Part shown: positions 44,916 through 53,667 of the stretch, piece after piece
Layout: each line of letters starts with the position of its first letter
Position numbering within the stretch: position 1 is the stretch's first letter
NCBI GenBank assembly: GCA_963722585.1
Contig: CAVRNU010000002.1
Location: forward strand, 246,476-310,475
Direction of reading: 5' to 3'
Origin: KBS-96 sp963722585
Lineage (GTDB): Bacteria; Acidobacteriota; Terriglobia; Bryobacterales; Bryobacteraceae
DNA length: 64,000 bases
Translations under genes and position numbers: made by a program
Notes under the pieces: generated by a model
What the model was told of the DNA's origin: nothing
Seen by the model: only the letters and a program-made list of their open reading frames with translations
The model's database searches: none

Positions 44916-46126
44916 GCGGCTGCCTCCGAAACCGGCGGAGCGATGCGCGCGTCCTGCAGCGGCAGTAATGGCCGCCGCCGCAATTGACGCAAATAAGCAT
45001 AGATCCATACGCCGCCGATTCCGATAAATGCGGCAAAGTCGGTCCAATAGATTGCGAATCCGTCCCTGCGGTAAGTCGGTTCCACAATCCAGAACATATC
45101 AATGACACGCGCGCACAATATAAAGATCGCTACGCGTACCAAGCGAATCGGATTACGCTTGCGTTCTTGCGACAAAAGCAGGCAAAACGGCAGAGCAAAC
45201 ATCGAGATCGCGGTTGCAGCCGCGAAATATTTCCAGAAGCCGTGCACGCGCACCAAATACCATTGCAGCTCCTGCGGCAGGTTTGCAGGCCACACGATGA
45301 TGAGCTGGGAAGCCGACAGATAGGCCCAGAAAATGACAAACGCGAACATCATGTTGCCAAGATCGTGCAACACTTTCGAGTTCACACGCCCCTGAAATCG
45401 ATCTCTTCCGGACGCGAAAACCAATACGATGATCGACATGGCGATTCCCTGCAATACATCACCTATCAGGATCATCGCGCCATACACGGTCGAGAAGAAC
45501 TGAACGTCCGCCGACAATATCCAATCGATGTAGGCGAACGACGCGGTTAATGTAAAAACCAGAACGCCCGGAGCGCTGAAGGCGCGCATACGCTCTCTCA
45601 GAGTCGGATCGCCAGTCTCATCCTGCTTGTCCGCCATGCGGTTGACACGAAATCCCCAGAACAACCAAACCGCAAAGTAGAGGATCGTCCGTCCCACGAA
45701 AAACGGAATGTTCAAATAGCCTTGCTTGTGCCGCAGTACCGCCTCTTTCGCCAGCTCCTCCGGACGGGCCCACGGATAAACCTGCTGCAGTCCCAGCAGA
45801 AGCACAGGCAGCAGCAGTATCCCGACCAGCGGCAATGTGCGCATCTGCGCCTCGAGCAGCCGCCTGATGGTGACGCCCCACCGCCCACCGACCGTGTGGT
45901 GCATCAGCAGAACGCCCAAGCCACCAATGGCAAACCCCGCCCAGTACGTGAATCCAAACAGGTAGGACTGAAAGAACACCGTTCGATAGGCAAAGAATCC
46001 AGCGACGCAGAGCAAGAGCCCGAGCACGCCAACCACGCCCGCCATTCGCTCGATGCGTAGCGCTCGCTCTCCCAATCGTTCCAGGGGCACCGGAATGCTG
46101 CTGACGGCGTGCCGGCGATCGCTCAC
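44912..46126 (-). CDS. actF: alternative complex III membrane subunit ActF
   Basis: From a GTG at 46126, whose GTGA overlaps the actE stop, the product is 404 aa. About ten helices are visible, such as MAGVVGVLGLLLCVAGFFAYR, YWAGFAIGGLGVLLMHHTVGG, LPLVGILLLPVLLLGL, SASQLIIVWPANLPQELQWYLVRVHGFWKYFAA and LVRVAIFILCARVIDMFWIVEP. ActF is NrfD-related and, with ActC, forms the membrane part that oxidises quinol and may pump protons. The long N-terminal extension in this frame (to 46414) overlaps actE and is not real. Confidence 0.88.
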   Translation of the reverse strand: MSDRRHAVSSIPVPLERLGERALRIERMAGVVGVLGLLLCVAGFFAYRTVFFQSYLFGFTYWAGFAIGGLGVLLMHHTVGGRWGVTIRRLLEAQMRTLPLVGILLLPVLLLGLQQVYPWARPEELAKEAVLRHKQGYLNIPFFVGRTILYFAVWLFWGFRVNRMADKQDETGDPTLRERMRAFSAPGVLVFTLTASFAYIDWILSADVQFFSTVYGAMILIGDVLQGIAMSIIVLVFASGRDRFQGRVNSKVLHDLGNMMFAFVIFWAYLSASQLIIVWPANLPQELQWYLVRVHGFWKYFAAATAISMFALPFCLLLSQERKRNPIRLVRVAIFILCARVIDMFWIVEPTYRRDGFAIYWTDFAAFIGIGGVWIYAYLRQLRRRPLLPLQDARIAPPVSEAAA

Positions 46127-46737
46127 TGTTGCCCTCCCACAGGACTGCCACCTGTCGCGCCACCTAGCTGGCGCGCCAACTGCGGCGGGGCATTCTGACT
46201 CAGTTGCAGCGCCCGGATGTAGGCGGTAATCCGCCACCGGTCGTCTATGGGGACGCGCGAAGCATAGCTGAACATCGCGCCATATCCATTCGTTATCACG
46301 TCGAAGAAATGTCCAACCGGCGCGTTCACCAAACGCGGATCGTGATAGGTCGGCGGCGGCTGCAGTCCGCGCAGGACGATCATGCCGTGGCCATCGCCCA
46401 GCCGGCCGTGACACGGCGCGCAGTAAATATCGAATCGTTGTTGGCCTCGCGCCAAGTCTGCCCGCGTAATCTGTATTGGAAAATAATCGATGTCTTTCCC
46501 ATTCTCTTTTCCTGTATACCGCGCCTGATCGAGGTGCAACTGCCCTCGCGCCACCGTATCCGCAATAGCGGGCCTCTCCGAGCGGCCATCATCGAAAAAC
46601 GGAGTCGCCGCCAACGGCTTATAGCGCGGCTGATTATGCATATCCTGACGGCAACTGAGGGTTAATAGCGCGAATAGCAACACCGGCACCAGCCACGCTT
46701 TCTCACGCCGGAACAATCGACACCTCGCTTCCGCCAA
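46123..46737 (-). CDS. actE: alternative complex III monohaem cytochrome c ActE
   Basis: The 204-aa protein has a lipoprotein signal (WLVPVLLFALLTLSC), so it is anchored on the periplasmic face, and a single haem site CAPCH in RFDIYCAPCHGRLGDG, with a candidate axial Met in AMFSYASRVPI. It passes electrons from ActA toward the oxidase. It overlaps actD by 35 bases at its start, with actF following by a GTGA overlap. Length and motifs fit ActE. Confidence 0.88.
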   Translation of the reverse strand: MAEARCRLFRREKAWLVPVLLFALLTLSCRQDMHNQPRYKPLAATPFFDDGRSERPAIADTVARGQLHLDQARYTGKENGKDIDYFPIQITRADLARGQQRFDIYCAPCHGRLGDGHGMIVLRGLQPPPTYHDPRLVNAPVGHFFDVITNGYGAMFSYASRVPIDDRWRITAYIRALQLSQNAPPQLARQLGGATGGSPVGGQQ

Positions 46738-47260
46738 TCTCCTTCAAATACTCCAGCGTCTCGGCCGTGTGAAACTTCGGATCGGACGATTCAATGCACA
46801 GAAAGAACCCATCGAGCGACGCTCGCGCAAATTGGGGCACATTGAAAACCGGATGATAGGGCTGCGGTAATCCATTCATCGCCAGCATGCTCACCAGAGC
46901 CGTCAGCGCCGACAGCAAAATCATGCACTCGAACGTAATCGGAATATAGGCCGGCCAGCTATCGAGCGGCCGACCGCCGACGTTATGCGGGTAAGCTATG
47001 ACGGTAATCCAGTAGAGCAGCGAAAAACCGCCGGTACATCCACAGATGCCACCGATAAGAACCGCCAGCGCAACCTTATTCTTCCTGAATCCCACCGCCT
47101 CCGCCAAGCCATCGACGGGCATCGGAGCGTAGGCGTCCATGCGCCGGTAGCCGTCCGCATAAGCGCGCTCAGCGGCATCAATCAAATCCTCCGGCGTCTC
47201 GAATTCCGCCATCACACCATGAACGCCCGCCAGTTCCTTGAGGTTTAGCTCATCGCTCAT
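46703..47260 (-). CDS. actD: alternative complex III subunit ActD (DUF3341)
   Basis: A 185-aa membrane protein of the DUF3341 family. The N-terminal part (GVMAEFETPEDLIDAAERAYADGYRRMDAYAPMPVDGLAEAVGF) is soluble and two helices follow (LAVLIGGICGCTGGFSLLYWITVIAY; ITFECMILLSALTALVSMLAMNGLPQPYHPVFN). ActD sits on the complex beside ActC. The gene overlaps actC by 11 bases. A second DUF3341 protein belongs to the other redox operon at 57853. Confidence 0.9.
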   Translation of the reverse strand: MSDELNLKELAGVHGVMAEFETPEDLIDAAERAYADGYRRMDAYAPMPVDGLAEAVGFRKNKVALAVLIGGICGCTGGFSLLYWITVIAYPHNVGGRPLDSWPAYIPITFECMILLSALTALVSMLAMNGLPQPYHPVFNVPQFARASLDGFFLCIESSDPKFHTAETLEYLKEIGGSEVSIVPA

Positions 47261-48671
47261 AAGCAGGCTCCATTTCCTTTTCGTGATGCACCACCTCGCG
47301 CACCTCGAAAATCGAGATTGACGGAAGCAGCCGCACGAACAAGAAGATCAGAAGCAAGAAGAACCCAAGTGTGCCGGTATATGTCGCCCAATCCCACTTG
47401 GTCGGTATGTAAATACCCCACGACGATGGCAGAAAATCGCGATGCAGGCTCGTCACAACGATGACAAACCGTTCGAGCCACATGCCGCAGTTCACAATGA
47501 TCGAGATGATCCAGACTGCTACCACGCTCAGCCGGACCTTCCGGATCCACAGCAACTGTGGAATAGCGATATTACACAGAATCAATAGCGCGTACGTAAA
47601 GCCGTATGGCCCCGTCATCCGGTTCCAATACATGAAGCTCTCGTATTTGTCGCCGCTGTACCACGAGAAAAACGCTTCCATCGAATACCCGTAGGCAACA
47701 ATCAGCCCGGTGCCGAGCATCAGCTTCGCGCACGCCTCGATGTGGCGCATCGTGATCAGGTCCTGCATCTTGTACCAGGAACGCAGCGGAATGATCAATG
47801 TCAGCACCATTGCAAACCCGGAATAGATTGCGCCGGCCACGAAGTATGGCGGGAAAATTGTCGTGTGCCATCCGGGAATGATGCTGATAGCAAAATCGAA
47901 GCTCACGATGGTGTGCACCGAAAGCACCAGCGGCGTCGCGAGACCAGCCAGCAGCAAGTACGCTTTCTGATATCGGTGCCAATGGATCGCCGAGTTCCGC
48001 CAGCCTAGCGCCAGAACGCCATACACGCGCTGCACCCACAGCTTGGGCGCGCGATCGCGCATGCTCGCAAGATCGGGAATCAGCCCGACATACCAAAACA
48101 CCAGCGACACGGTCCCGTACGTTGAAACTGCGAAAACGTCCCACTCAAGCGGACTTCTCGGCTGCGGCCACATCCACATCGAATTGGGATATGGAAACAA
48201 CCAGTAAGCCAGCCATGGCCGCCCCAGGTGCAGGATCGGAAACATGCCGGCGCAGGCGACCGCGAACAGCGTCATCGCTTCCGAAAACCGGTTAATCGAT
48301 GTGCGCCAATCCTGCTTCAGCAGAAACAGAATTGCTGAAATCAAGGTCCCGGCGTGGCCGATTCCGATCCACCAAACAAAGTTGATGATGGCGAATCCCC
48401 AGCCAATAGGAATGTTCACGCCCCAGATGCCAACGCCTCGCAAGAACAGAACGGAGACCGCCAACATTAGCAGGTTTACAAAGCAAAACGAAATGAAGGC
48501 GCCTATCAGCCACTTCTTCGGAGCCTTCTTCCAGGGCAGATACACGACACCCGCAATGCGGTCCGTGACGGAAACGTAATCGTGCCCCGGCGCGAGAACT
48601 GAATCTGGTCCAGGATCGACGACCTGGATGTCCTTCTCGAGTAGTTCTTCCTCAGGATTCTTGGCTGCCAC
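47250..48671 (-). CDS. actC: alternative complex III membrane subunit ActC (NrfD-like)
   Basis: The 473-aa NrfD/PsrC-like protein has about ten helices: LIGAFISFCFVNLLMLAVSVLFLRGVGI, GFAIINFVWWIGIGHAGTLISAILFLLKQ (the WIGIGHAGTLISAI motif with quinone-site His), TLFAVACAGMFPILHLGRPWLAYWLFPYPNSM, and VVAVWIISIIVNCGMWLERFVIVV. It carries the quinol-oxidising site and passes electrons to ActB. It overlaps actB by 20 bases. Its paralogue at 56527 has the same motifs. Confidence 0.93.
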   Translation of the reverse strand: MAAKNPEEELLEKDIQVVDPGPDSVLAPGHDYVSVTDRIAGVVYLPWKKAPKKWLIGAFISFCFVNLLMLAVSVLFLRGVGIWGVNIPIGWGFAIINFVWWIGIGHAGTLISAILFLLKQDWRTSINRFSEAMTLFAVACAGMFPILHLGRPWLAYWLFPYPNSMWMWPQPRSPLEWDVFAVSTYGTVSLVFWYVGLIPDLASMRDRAPKLWVQRVYGVLALGWRNSAIHWHRYQKAYLLLAGLATPLVLSVHTIVSFDFAISIIPGWHTTIFPPYFVAGAIYSGFAMVLTLIIPLRSWYKMQDLITMRHIEACAKLMLGTGLIVAYGYSMEAFFSWYSGDKYESFMYWNRMTGPYGFTYALLILCNIAIPQLLWIRKVRLSVVAVWIISIIVNCGMWLERFVIVVTSLHRDFLPSSWGIYIPTKWDWATYTGTLGFFLLLIFLFVRLLPSISIFEVREVVHHEKEMEPAYER

Positions 48672-51600
48672 GCGGTCCTCTTAGCGCTTCATTGCGATTC
48701 CGAACATAACCGAGATGCTTGGTGCGCGGCCGTGTGTTCAATTCGTCCAACAACCCATAAACCCTCGGAAGTGCCTGCAACTTAGCTACCTTGCTGTTCT
48801 TGTCGTTCAGGTCACCGAACGTAATCGCTTGTGTCGGGCACACCTGCTGGCAAGCAGTCAGAATCTCGCCATCGCGTACGCTGCGCCCTTCCTTATCAGT
48901 CTTAATTTTGGCTTCCTGGATCCGCTGCACGCAATAAGAGCATTTTTCCATCACGCCGCGGCTGCGGACCGTCACGTCTGGATTTCGCACCCCGTACAGG
49001 CTCGGCGTCTGCCAATCCGAATACAGATAAAAGTTGAACCGGCGCACTTTATACGGACAGTTGTTCGAGCAATAACGCGTCCCGACACAGCGGTTGTAGA
49101 CCATTTCGTTCAATCCTTCGTTGCTGTGAACCGTCGCAGCCACAGGACAGACGACTTCGCATGGCGCATCTTCGCACTGCATGCACGGAATAGGTTGGTT
49201 GTACATCTCTGGCGCGTCCAGATTCCCTGAATAGTAACGATCCACACGAATCCAGTGCATGTGCCGCCCGCGCGCCACCTGGTCCTTGCCGACCACTGCG
49301 ATGTTGTTCTCCGCCTGGCAGGCGATGATGCACGCGCTGCACCCCGTGCAGATATTCAAGTCAATCGCCATCCCCCACTTGTACCCGGTGTAATGGAATT
49401 CGTAAGGATATAGTGTCTCGCCTGAAGGCAGCGGCTTTTCGTACATTGTCGGGAAATCGGGATGCTGCCGGAATTCCGCCAAATCGGTCGCGTGAACCGG
49501 CTCGCGCCCTGCCATCGTTTGCGTCTCTTGAATATTCGCCAGCCGGTAATGCTCGCCCGTCTTCGCAATCGTTCCGCTCGCAACCCACGGCGCGTTCGCC
49601 GTCTGAATCGCGTACGCGTTGTAGCCGATCTTGTTCCCGACCCTTCCCGACGCCTCGCGCCCGTATCCGAAATGCACCGTGACGGAATCTTGCGCGTGAC
49701 CCGGCAGTATCCAAGCCGGGCCTACGGTGCTTCTTCCCTCGACCGTCACACGCAGCATGTCTCCAATCGTCACATGCATGTCGGCGGCGGCCTTGGGACT
49801 GATGTGCACCACGTTGTCCCAGGTCATTTTGCTCTGAGGCTTCGGCAGTTCCTGCAGCCATCCGTTATTCGAGTAGGTGCCATCGCCAATCGTGGGATCG
49901 GGCCGAAACACCACCTCAAGGCCCGTGACTTCCGCCGTTTCAAGCGGCGGCAGCGTCCCCGCGCCGCTCACGTTGATTTGCCCAACCGTCGTGCCGGCTA
50001 TCCAACCGTCGTGCAGCGACTGCTGCCATAGCGCATCGAAATCGCCGGTCTTGTACTGACTCCGCCAGTAATCTTTGACAATGTCGTGCGAAGGTTGATC
50101 GGGCTTACCCAGCAGAATAGTGAGAATCTCATGGGCCGACTTGCCGCCGTAGAGGGGCTCAATCAGCGGCTGTTGAATCGTTGTCGTGCCGTCGAACGCG
50201 CGGGAATCCGACCATGTTTCGAGATAATGCGCTTCCGGAACGTGCCATTGACAAAATCGCGAGGTCTCATCGTAGAATTGACCGAGCCGCACGACGAAGC
50301 TCGCCTTTCGTATCGCATCCTCAAACTTAAGGCTCGCCGGCGCCGTATACACCGGGTTGTGACCAAGAATCACCAGCGTGTCGACGTGACCATTATTCAG
50401 ATCGCTGGTCAACTCCTCGAGTGAATGCGTGTTCGCGGGCTCCACTCCTTCGAGCACCCGCACAGTCTTCCCCACGTTCCCCAGCGCCACGTTCATCGCA
50501 TAGGCAGCAACATGCACGCTCTCTGGCTGGAACTCGCCCGGTAAAACCACGCACCTTCCCTTCGCGTTAGTCAGGTCTTGAGCGACAGCGTTCAGCCACT
50601 CGGGCGCGGCGCCCGAAACGTCCGGCACTCCCGCCACTCCGCAAGCTTTGGCCAGTTGATACGCGATGCCAGACACCGCGCTGCTCTTTACGGAAAAATG
50701 ATGATCGGCCAACGATCCGCTCACCGATGGCGACGATTCAATCGCGTACAGCCGGCAGGGTGTTGCGCCGTTGTCCACCGCGCGCCCCTTGGCGAACTGC
50801 CGCGCATAGGCGAGCGCCGCCGGACCGGTATTTAGAAAATCGCTCTCAAGACTTACGATCACTTCAGCCTGCGTCAGGTCGTAAGCAACCAGTGCTCCGC
50901 GCCCCGCGATCTTCTTCGCCGTGTTCGCAACCGCCGGATTCACGCTGGGCTCGTGAACATACCACTTCGCCGCCGGCCACTGCCCCATGATCGCGTTCAT
51001 CTGACTGATCAACGTCGGCGAGGTCGTTACCCCAGTCAAAATGGCCAGCCCTTCGCCCTTTTTTGTAGTCAGATCCTGCGCGCGCGAGATGAATGCGCCC
51101 AGAAATTCGCTCCAAGTGCTCAGGCGACCCGCCTTCAACACCGCTTGCGACCGGTCGGGATCATACACATTCAGAACTGAGGCTTGTTCAAAGATGCCAG
51201 TCGCTCCCAGACTAGCCGGATGATCCGCATTCCCTTCGATTTTCGTCGGCCGGTTAAGATGGCTTTCTACCAACAGCCCGCGAGCGTATCCGGCGACCGG
51301 CATAGCCGTTGCATAAAACAGCGGAAGTCCGGGAATCACGTTTTCGGGCTGCCGCACATACGGAACAATCAATTCCTTCGGCTGCTTCGTGCAGGCGGCC
51401 GCGCCAGCCATCGCTAGCGACGCCGCCATCACCTTCAGCAAATTGCGCCGGTCGATTCCTTGCGGAACTTGTCCCGAGAGCCCCGGAAACTCTTGCTCTA
51501 TGTACTCTCGCAGTTCATCGCTTTCCGCGGCTTCGTCGAGCGTCCGCCAGAACGCCGGACCTCGCCCGGCCGCCAGCTTCTCTCGGAGCGCCTGAATGTC

Positions 51601-51702
51601 AACCGGCTTGCGGGCCGGCGGCTCGAGTAGCGACTCCAACGATACAAATCCTCCGGGCGTTCCGTGCCCATCGTGGGGTTTTGGGGAATTCGCGTCTTTC
51701 AT
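48652..51702 (-). CDS. actB: alternative complex III subunit ActB (molybdopterin-like plus Fe-S domain)
   Basis: The 1016-aa protein from ATG 51702 (MKDANSPKPHDGHG) carries an internal Tat-like signal (RRNLLKVMAASLAMAGAAAC) about 105 residues in, the arrangement named TAT-variant-translocated molybdopterin oxidoreductase. Its N-terminal half has the molybdopterin-oxidoreductase fold without the N-terminal Fe-S cysteines. The C-terminal half has four clusters' worth of cysteines (CTGCSACIIACQAEN, CMQCEDAPCEVVCPVA, CVGTRYCSNNCPYKV, CSYCVQRIQ). It moves electrons from the quinol site to ActA and has no Mo. ATGA-coupled to actA. Confidence 0.93.
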   Translation of the reverse strand: MKDANSPKPHDGHGTPGGFVSLESLLEPPARKPVDIQALREKLAAGRGPAFWRTLDEAAESDELREYIEQEFPGLSGQVPQGIDRRNLLKVMAASLAMAGAAACTKQPKELIVPYVRQPENVIPGLPLFYATAMPVAGYARGLLVESHLNRPTKIEGNADHPASLGATGIFEQASVLNVYDPDRSQAVLKAGRLSTWSEFLGAFISRAQDLTTKKGEGLAILTGVTTSPTLISQMNAIMGQWPAAKWYVHEPSVNPAVANTAKKIAGRGALVAYDLTQAEVIVSLESDFLNTGPAALAYARQFAKGRAVDNGATPCRLYAIESSPSVSGSLADHHFSVKSSAVSGIAYQLAKACGVAGVPDVSGAAPEWLNAVAQDLTNAKGRCVVLPGEFQPESVHVAAYAMNVALGNVGKTVRVLEGVEPANTHSLEELTSDLNNGHVDTLVILGHNPVYTAPASLKFEDAIRKASFVVRLGQFYDETSRFCQWHVPEAHYLETWSDSRAFDGTTTIQQPLIEPLYGGKSAHEILTILLGKPDQPSHDIVKDYWRSQYKTGDFDALWQQSLHDGWIAGTTVGQINVSGAGTLPPLETAEVTGLEVVFRPDPTIGDGTYSNNGWLQELPKPQSKMTWDNVVHISPKAAADMHVTIGDMLRVTVEGRSTVGPAWILPGHAQDSVTVHFGYGREASGRVGNKIGYNAYAIQTANAPWVASGTIAKTGEHYRLANIQETQTMAGREPVHATDLAEFRQHPDFPTMYEKPLPSGETLYPYEFHYTGYKWGMAIDLNICTGCSACIIACQAENNIAVVGKDQVARGRHMHWIRVDRYYSGNLDAPEMYNQPIPCMQCEDAPCEVVCPVAATVHSNEGLNEMVYNRCVGTRYCSNNCPYKVRRFNFYLYSDWQTPSLYGVRNPDVTVRSRGVMEKCSYCVQRIQEAKIKTDKEGRSVRDGEILTACQQVCPTQAITFGDLNDKNSKVAKLQALPRVYGLLDELNTRPRTKHLGYVRNRNEALRGPRGSQES

Positions 51703-52349
51703 CGATGGCAGGTCACGCAATCGGTCAAAGACTTAGCGTGATACTCCTTAACGAGTCGGGGACCCAGCTCGGCCTGATTCTCCGGATACACATAGTCGAT
51801 ATTGAAAACTTCGGATCGCGGCCGTATGTACTTCTCCGGCTGCCGGTGACAGTTGATGCACCAGTTCATGTTCAGCGTGTTGACCTTGTACATCAACGGC
51901 ATCTCGTCCACTTGCCCGTGACAGGTTGAACATCCAATGCCTTTGTTGATATGGATGCTGTGATTGAAGTAGACGAAATCGGGAAGGTCGTGGACTCGCG
52001 TCCATTCAATCGATTGTCCACTCGCCCAGCTATCGCGAATCGGCTGCGTCAGCGAGGCGTTCGACCAGATTTGCGAATGGCACGTCATACAAGTCTCGGT
52101 TGCAGGCAGACCGGCATACGACGAGGTCTCGACGCTCGTGTGACAGTAGCGGCAGTCGATTCCATCGTCCTTGACGTGATGCTTATGACTAAACGGAATC
52201 GGCTGCGCCGGAGCCATCCGCACCGAAGTGTTCCACGGCCCACGATCCATGATGTAAGCAACGCCCAGTGTGCATCCCGCTAAAAGTACGACTGCTACGA
52301 CGGAGACCTTGGCAATTGTGTTCGAGCTTGGCCTAAAAAGTTGTGCCAT
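51699..52349 (-). CDS. actA: alternative complex III pentahaem cytochrome ActA
   Basis: The 216-aa protein has an N-terminal membrane anchor (IAKVSVVAVVLLAGCTLGVAYIM) and five c-type haem motifs: CRYCH, CMTCH, CSTCH, CINCH and CVTCH, with many single His ligands (IPFSHKHHVKDDGID). ActA is the first gene of the operon and the electron exit of ACIII. Its start faces the plus-strand redox operon, with about 120 bases between. Minus-strand TATAAT at 52396-52401 may be its -10 box. Confidence 0.93.
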   Translation of the reverse strand: MAQLFRPSSNTIAKVSVVAVVLLAGCTLGVAYIMDRGPWNTSVRMAPAQPIPFSHKHHVKDDGIDCRYCHTSVETSSYAGLPATETCMTCHSQIWSNASLTQPIRDSWASGQSIEWTRVHDLPDFVYFNHSIHINKGIGCSTCHGQVDEMPLMYKVNTLNMNWCINCHRQPEKYIRPRSEVFNIDYVYPENQAELGPRLVKEYHAKSLTDCVTCHR

Positions 52350-52395
52350 GACGGAGCAAACAACTTACGAACCACATTTTGTGACGCAAGACGCG

Positions 52396-52401
52396 ATTAT
52401 A
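52396..52401 (-). promoter_or_regulatory. candidate -10 box for the ACIII-oxidase operon
   Basis: A perfect TATAAT on the minus strand, 47 bases before the actA start codon, in the intergenic region shared with the plus-strand redox operon. No clear -35 hexamer at the right spacing. Confidence 0.4.
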
Positions 52402-52437
52402 ACTCCAAGGCTTTCGATTTCACCACAACTGTCCCCC

Positions 52438-52443
52438 TATAAT
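52438..52443 (+). promoter_or_regulatory. candidate -10 box for the plus-strand redox operon
   Basis: A perfect TATAAT, 31 bases before the ATG at 52474. With 52396-52401 it makes a back-to-back pair in one intergenic region, so the two complexes could be co-regulated or competitively regulated. The -35 region is not convincing. Confidence 0.4.
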
Positions 52444-52473
52444 GATCGAAATGAAAGATTGTTGCGACCGTGC

Positions 52474-52962
52474 ATGAAGCGAAAACGCGCCGCCCGCGTG
52501 GCGTGGCACAGCTTGTGGCTCCTGGGATTCTTTGCCATTGAGGGGCTGGCGAGCCAACCAATCGCATTTCCGCATGATACCCACATGAAGCTCGGCCTGG
52601 ACTGCCTCGACTGTCATATCGGAGCCGACACTCGCGATGCCGCTGGAATTCCCTCCGTCCAAAAATGCATGCTGTGCCACGCCAAACTAGCGCGTGACAA
52701 GCCCGAAGTGAAGAAGGTCATCGAATACGCTAAAAAGAACGTGGAGATCCCTTGGGAGCGCGTATACGACTTTTCCCCCAATGCTCACGTGAAGTTCCGT
52801 CATGCGCCCCATTATCAGGCAGGCGTCAGATGCGCAACGTGCCACGGAGATTTGACAAAGGTAACAGTGGCCGAGCGCACTGTCACTCACAACATGGGTA
52901 CCTGCCTGACGTGCCACAGGCAAAACCACGCCTCCGAGGATTGCGCCGCATGCCACTATTAA
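52474..52962 (+). CDS. periplasmic pentahaem cytochrome c (ActA/QrcA-like)
   Basis: From the ATG at 52474, which opens a signal peptide (MKRKRAARVAWHSLWLLGFFAIEG), the product is 162 aa; the frame is open earlier, but that part would overlap actA. Five haem motifs are present: CLDCH, CMLCH, CATCH, CLTCH and CAACH, with extra His ligands (FPHDTHMKLG, FRHAPHYQAG). It resembles class III-type multihaem cytochromes (cyt c7-like). It is the first gene of the plus-strand operon and would exchange electrons with the molybdopterin-family subunit, from which a RAYT element now separates it. Confidence 0.9.
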   Translation: MKRKRAARVAWHSLWLLGFFAIEGLASQPIAFPHDTHMKLGLDCLDCHIGADTRDAAGIPSVQKCMLCHAKLARDKPEVKKVIEYAKKNVEIPWERVYDFSPNAHVKFRHAPHYQAGVRCATCHGDLTKVTVAERTVTHNMGTCLTCHRQNHASEDCAACHY

Positions 52963-52966
52963 GCAC

Positions 52967-53012
52967 AATGTGGGGCCGCCAGTCATGGCGGCGAGCCGGC
53001 TTTCTAGCCGGC
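52967..53012 (+). repeat. REP-like palindrome, left flank of the RAYT gene
   Basis: A 46-base sequence with two hairpins: GCCGCC pairs with GGCGGC around agtcat, and GCCGGC self-complements around tttcta. An inverted, near-identical copy is at 53601-53647. The GTGG before the first stem resembles the conserved tetranucleotide at REP bases. Confidence 0.75.
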
Positions 53013-53553
53013 TTCCACGTGCGCGCTCGACCAACAATATTCTTCCGGACTAGCCGCCAGACCCGCAGTCACTGGGTTCCTCTCGATGTATGCCCTGATT
53101 CGCTCAAATTCTCGCTCATTTCGAATCCAATGATCGAAGAATTCCTTCTGCCAGAACGGCGACCCGGTTCGGCCCAGCAGTCGGTTGGCTTCGCGCGCCG
53201 TGAAGCCCTTTACCGAATGCATGATCTTCGGCAGTTCCACGCAAGGCGTAATCAGCAGATGCACATGGTTGGGCATCACAACCCAGGCGTCGCAGCCGAT
53301 AGTGGCTGAGAACTTGATCGCCATGATGCAGAGCTTCAACGACCATCCGCGCAATAGCAGGCCGCCGCAGCCACAGGGGACCTTGCGTGGCACGATCGAT
53401 GACACGGTCCACGCAGACGAAGGCATAACCACTGCGCAGGCCCTGAGGTGGCACATAACGGTGAGGCGGAAGGCTCCCGTACAGCCGCCAGGTGAGGAAG
53501 AGGGCTTTGTCCTGCGGCGTCCAGTGTGGGAGACGGCCGTGATGATAGGACAT
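53004..53553 (-). pseudogene. REP-associated tyrosine transposase (RAYT), frameshifted
   Basis: RAYTs are single-strand transposases of the HUH/Y1 (IS200-like) class that spread REP repeats. From the ATG at 53553 the frame reads MSYHHGRLPHWTPQDKALFLTWRL ... RMVVEALHHGDQVLSHYRL; an extra base near 53287 then moves the sense into AWVVMPNHVHLLI (the HUH His pair) and FERIRAYIERNPVTAGLA (catalytic Tyr) to a stop at 53004. The corrected product is about 182 aa. The stop lies in the left repeat. It is inserted against the direction of the redox operon, between its first and second genes. Confidence 0.85.
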
Positions 53554-53600
53554 CGAATCAAAAGTGTTTCGAGAGAGAGGAGATTCTCCGGCGAGGACAA

Positions 53601-53647
53601 AGCCGGCCCGGAGACCGGCTCGCCGCCACGACTGGCGGCCCCACATT
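53601..53647 (-). repeat. REP-like palindrome, right flank of the RAYT gene
   Basis: Read on the minus strand, this 47-base copy matches 52967-53012 closely at the first hairpin (AATGTGGGGCCGCCAGT, GTGGCGGCGAGCCGG). The second hairpin keeps its stem ends with a different loop (tctccg). The head-to-head pair around a RAYT gene is the standard REP arrangement. Confidence 0.75.
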
Positions 53648-53667
53648 GGCGGCATCAACATTAACCC

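Noticed and set aside
44912..46414. 100-residue N-terminal extension of ActF
   Set aside because: It overlaps actE out of frame, and the GTG at 46126 is coupled to the actE stop.
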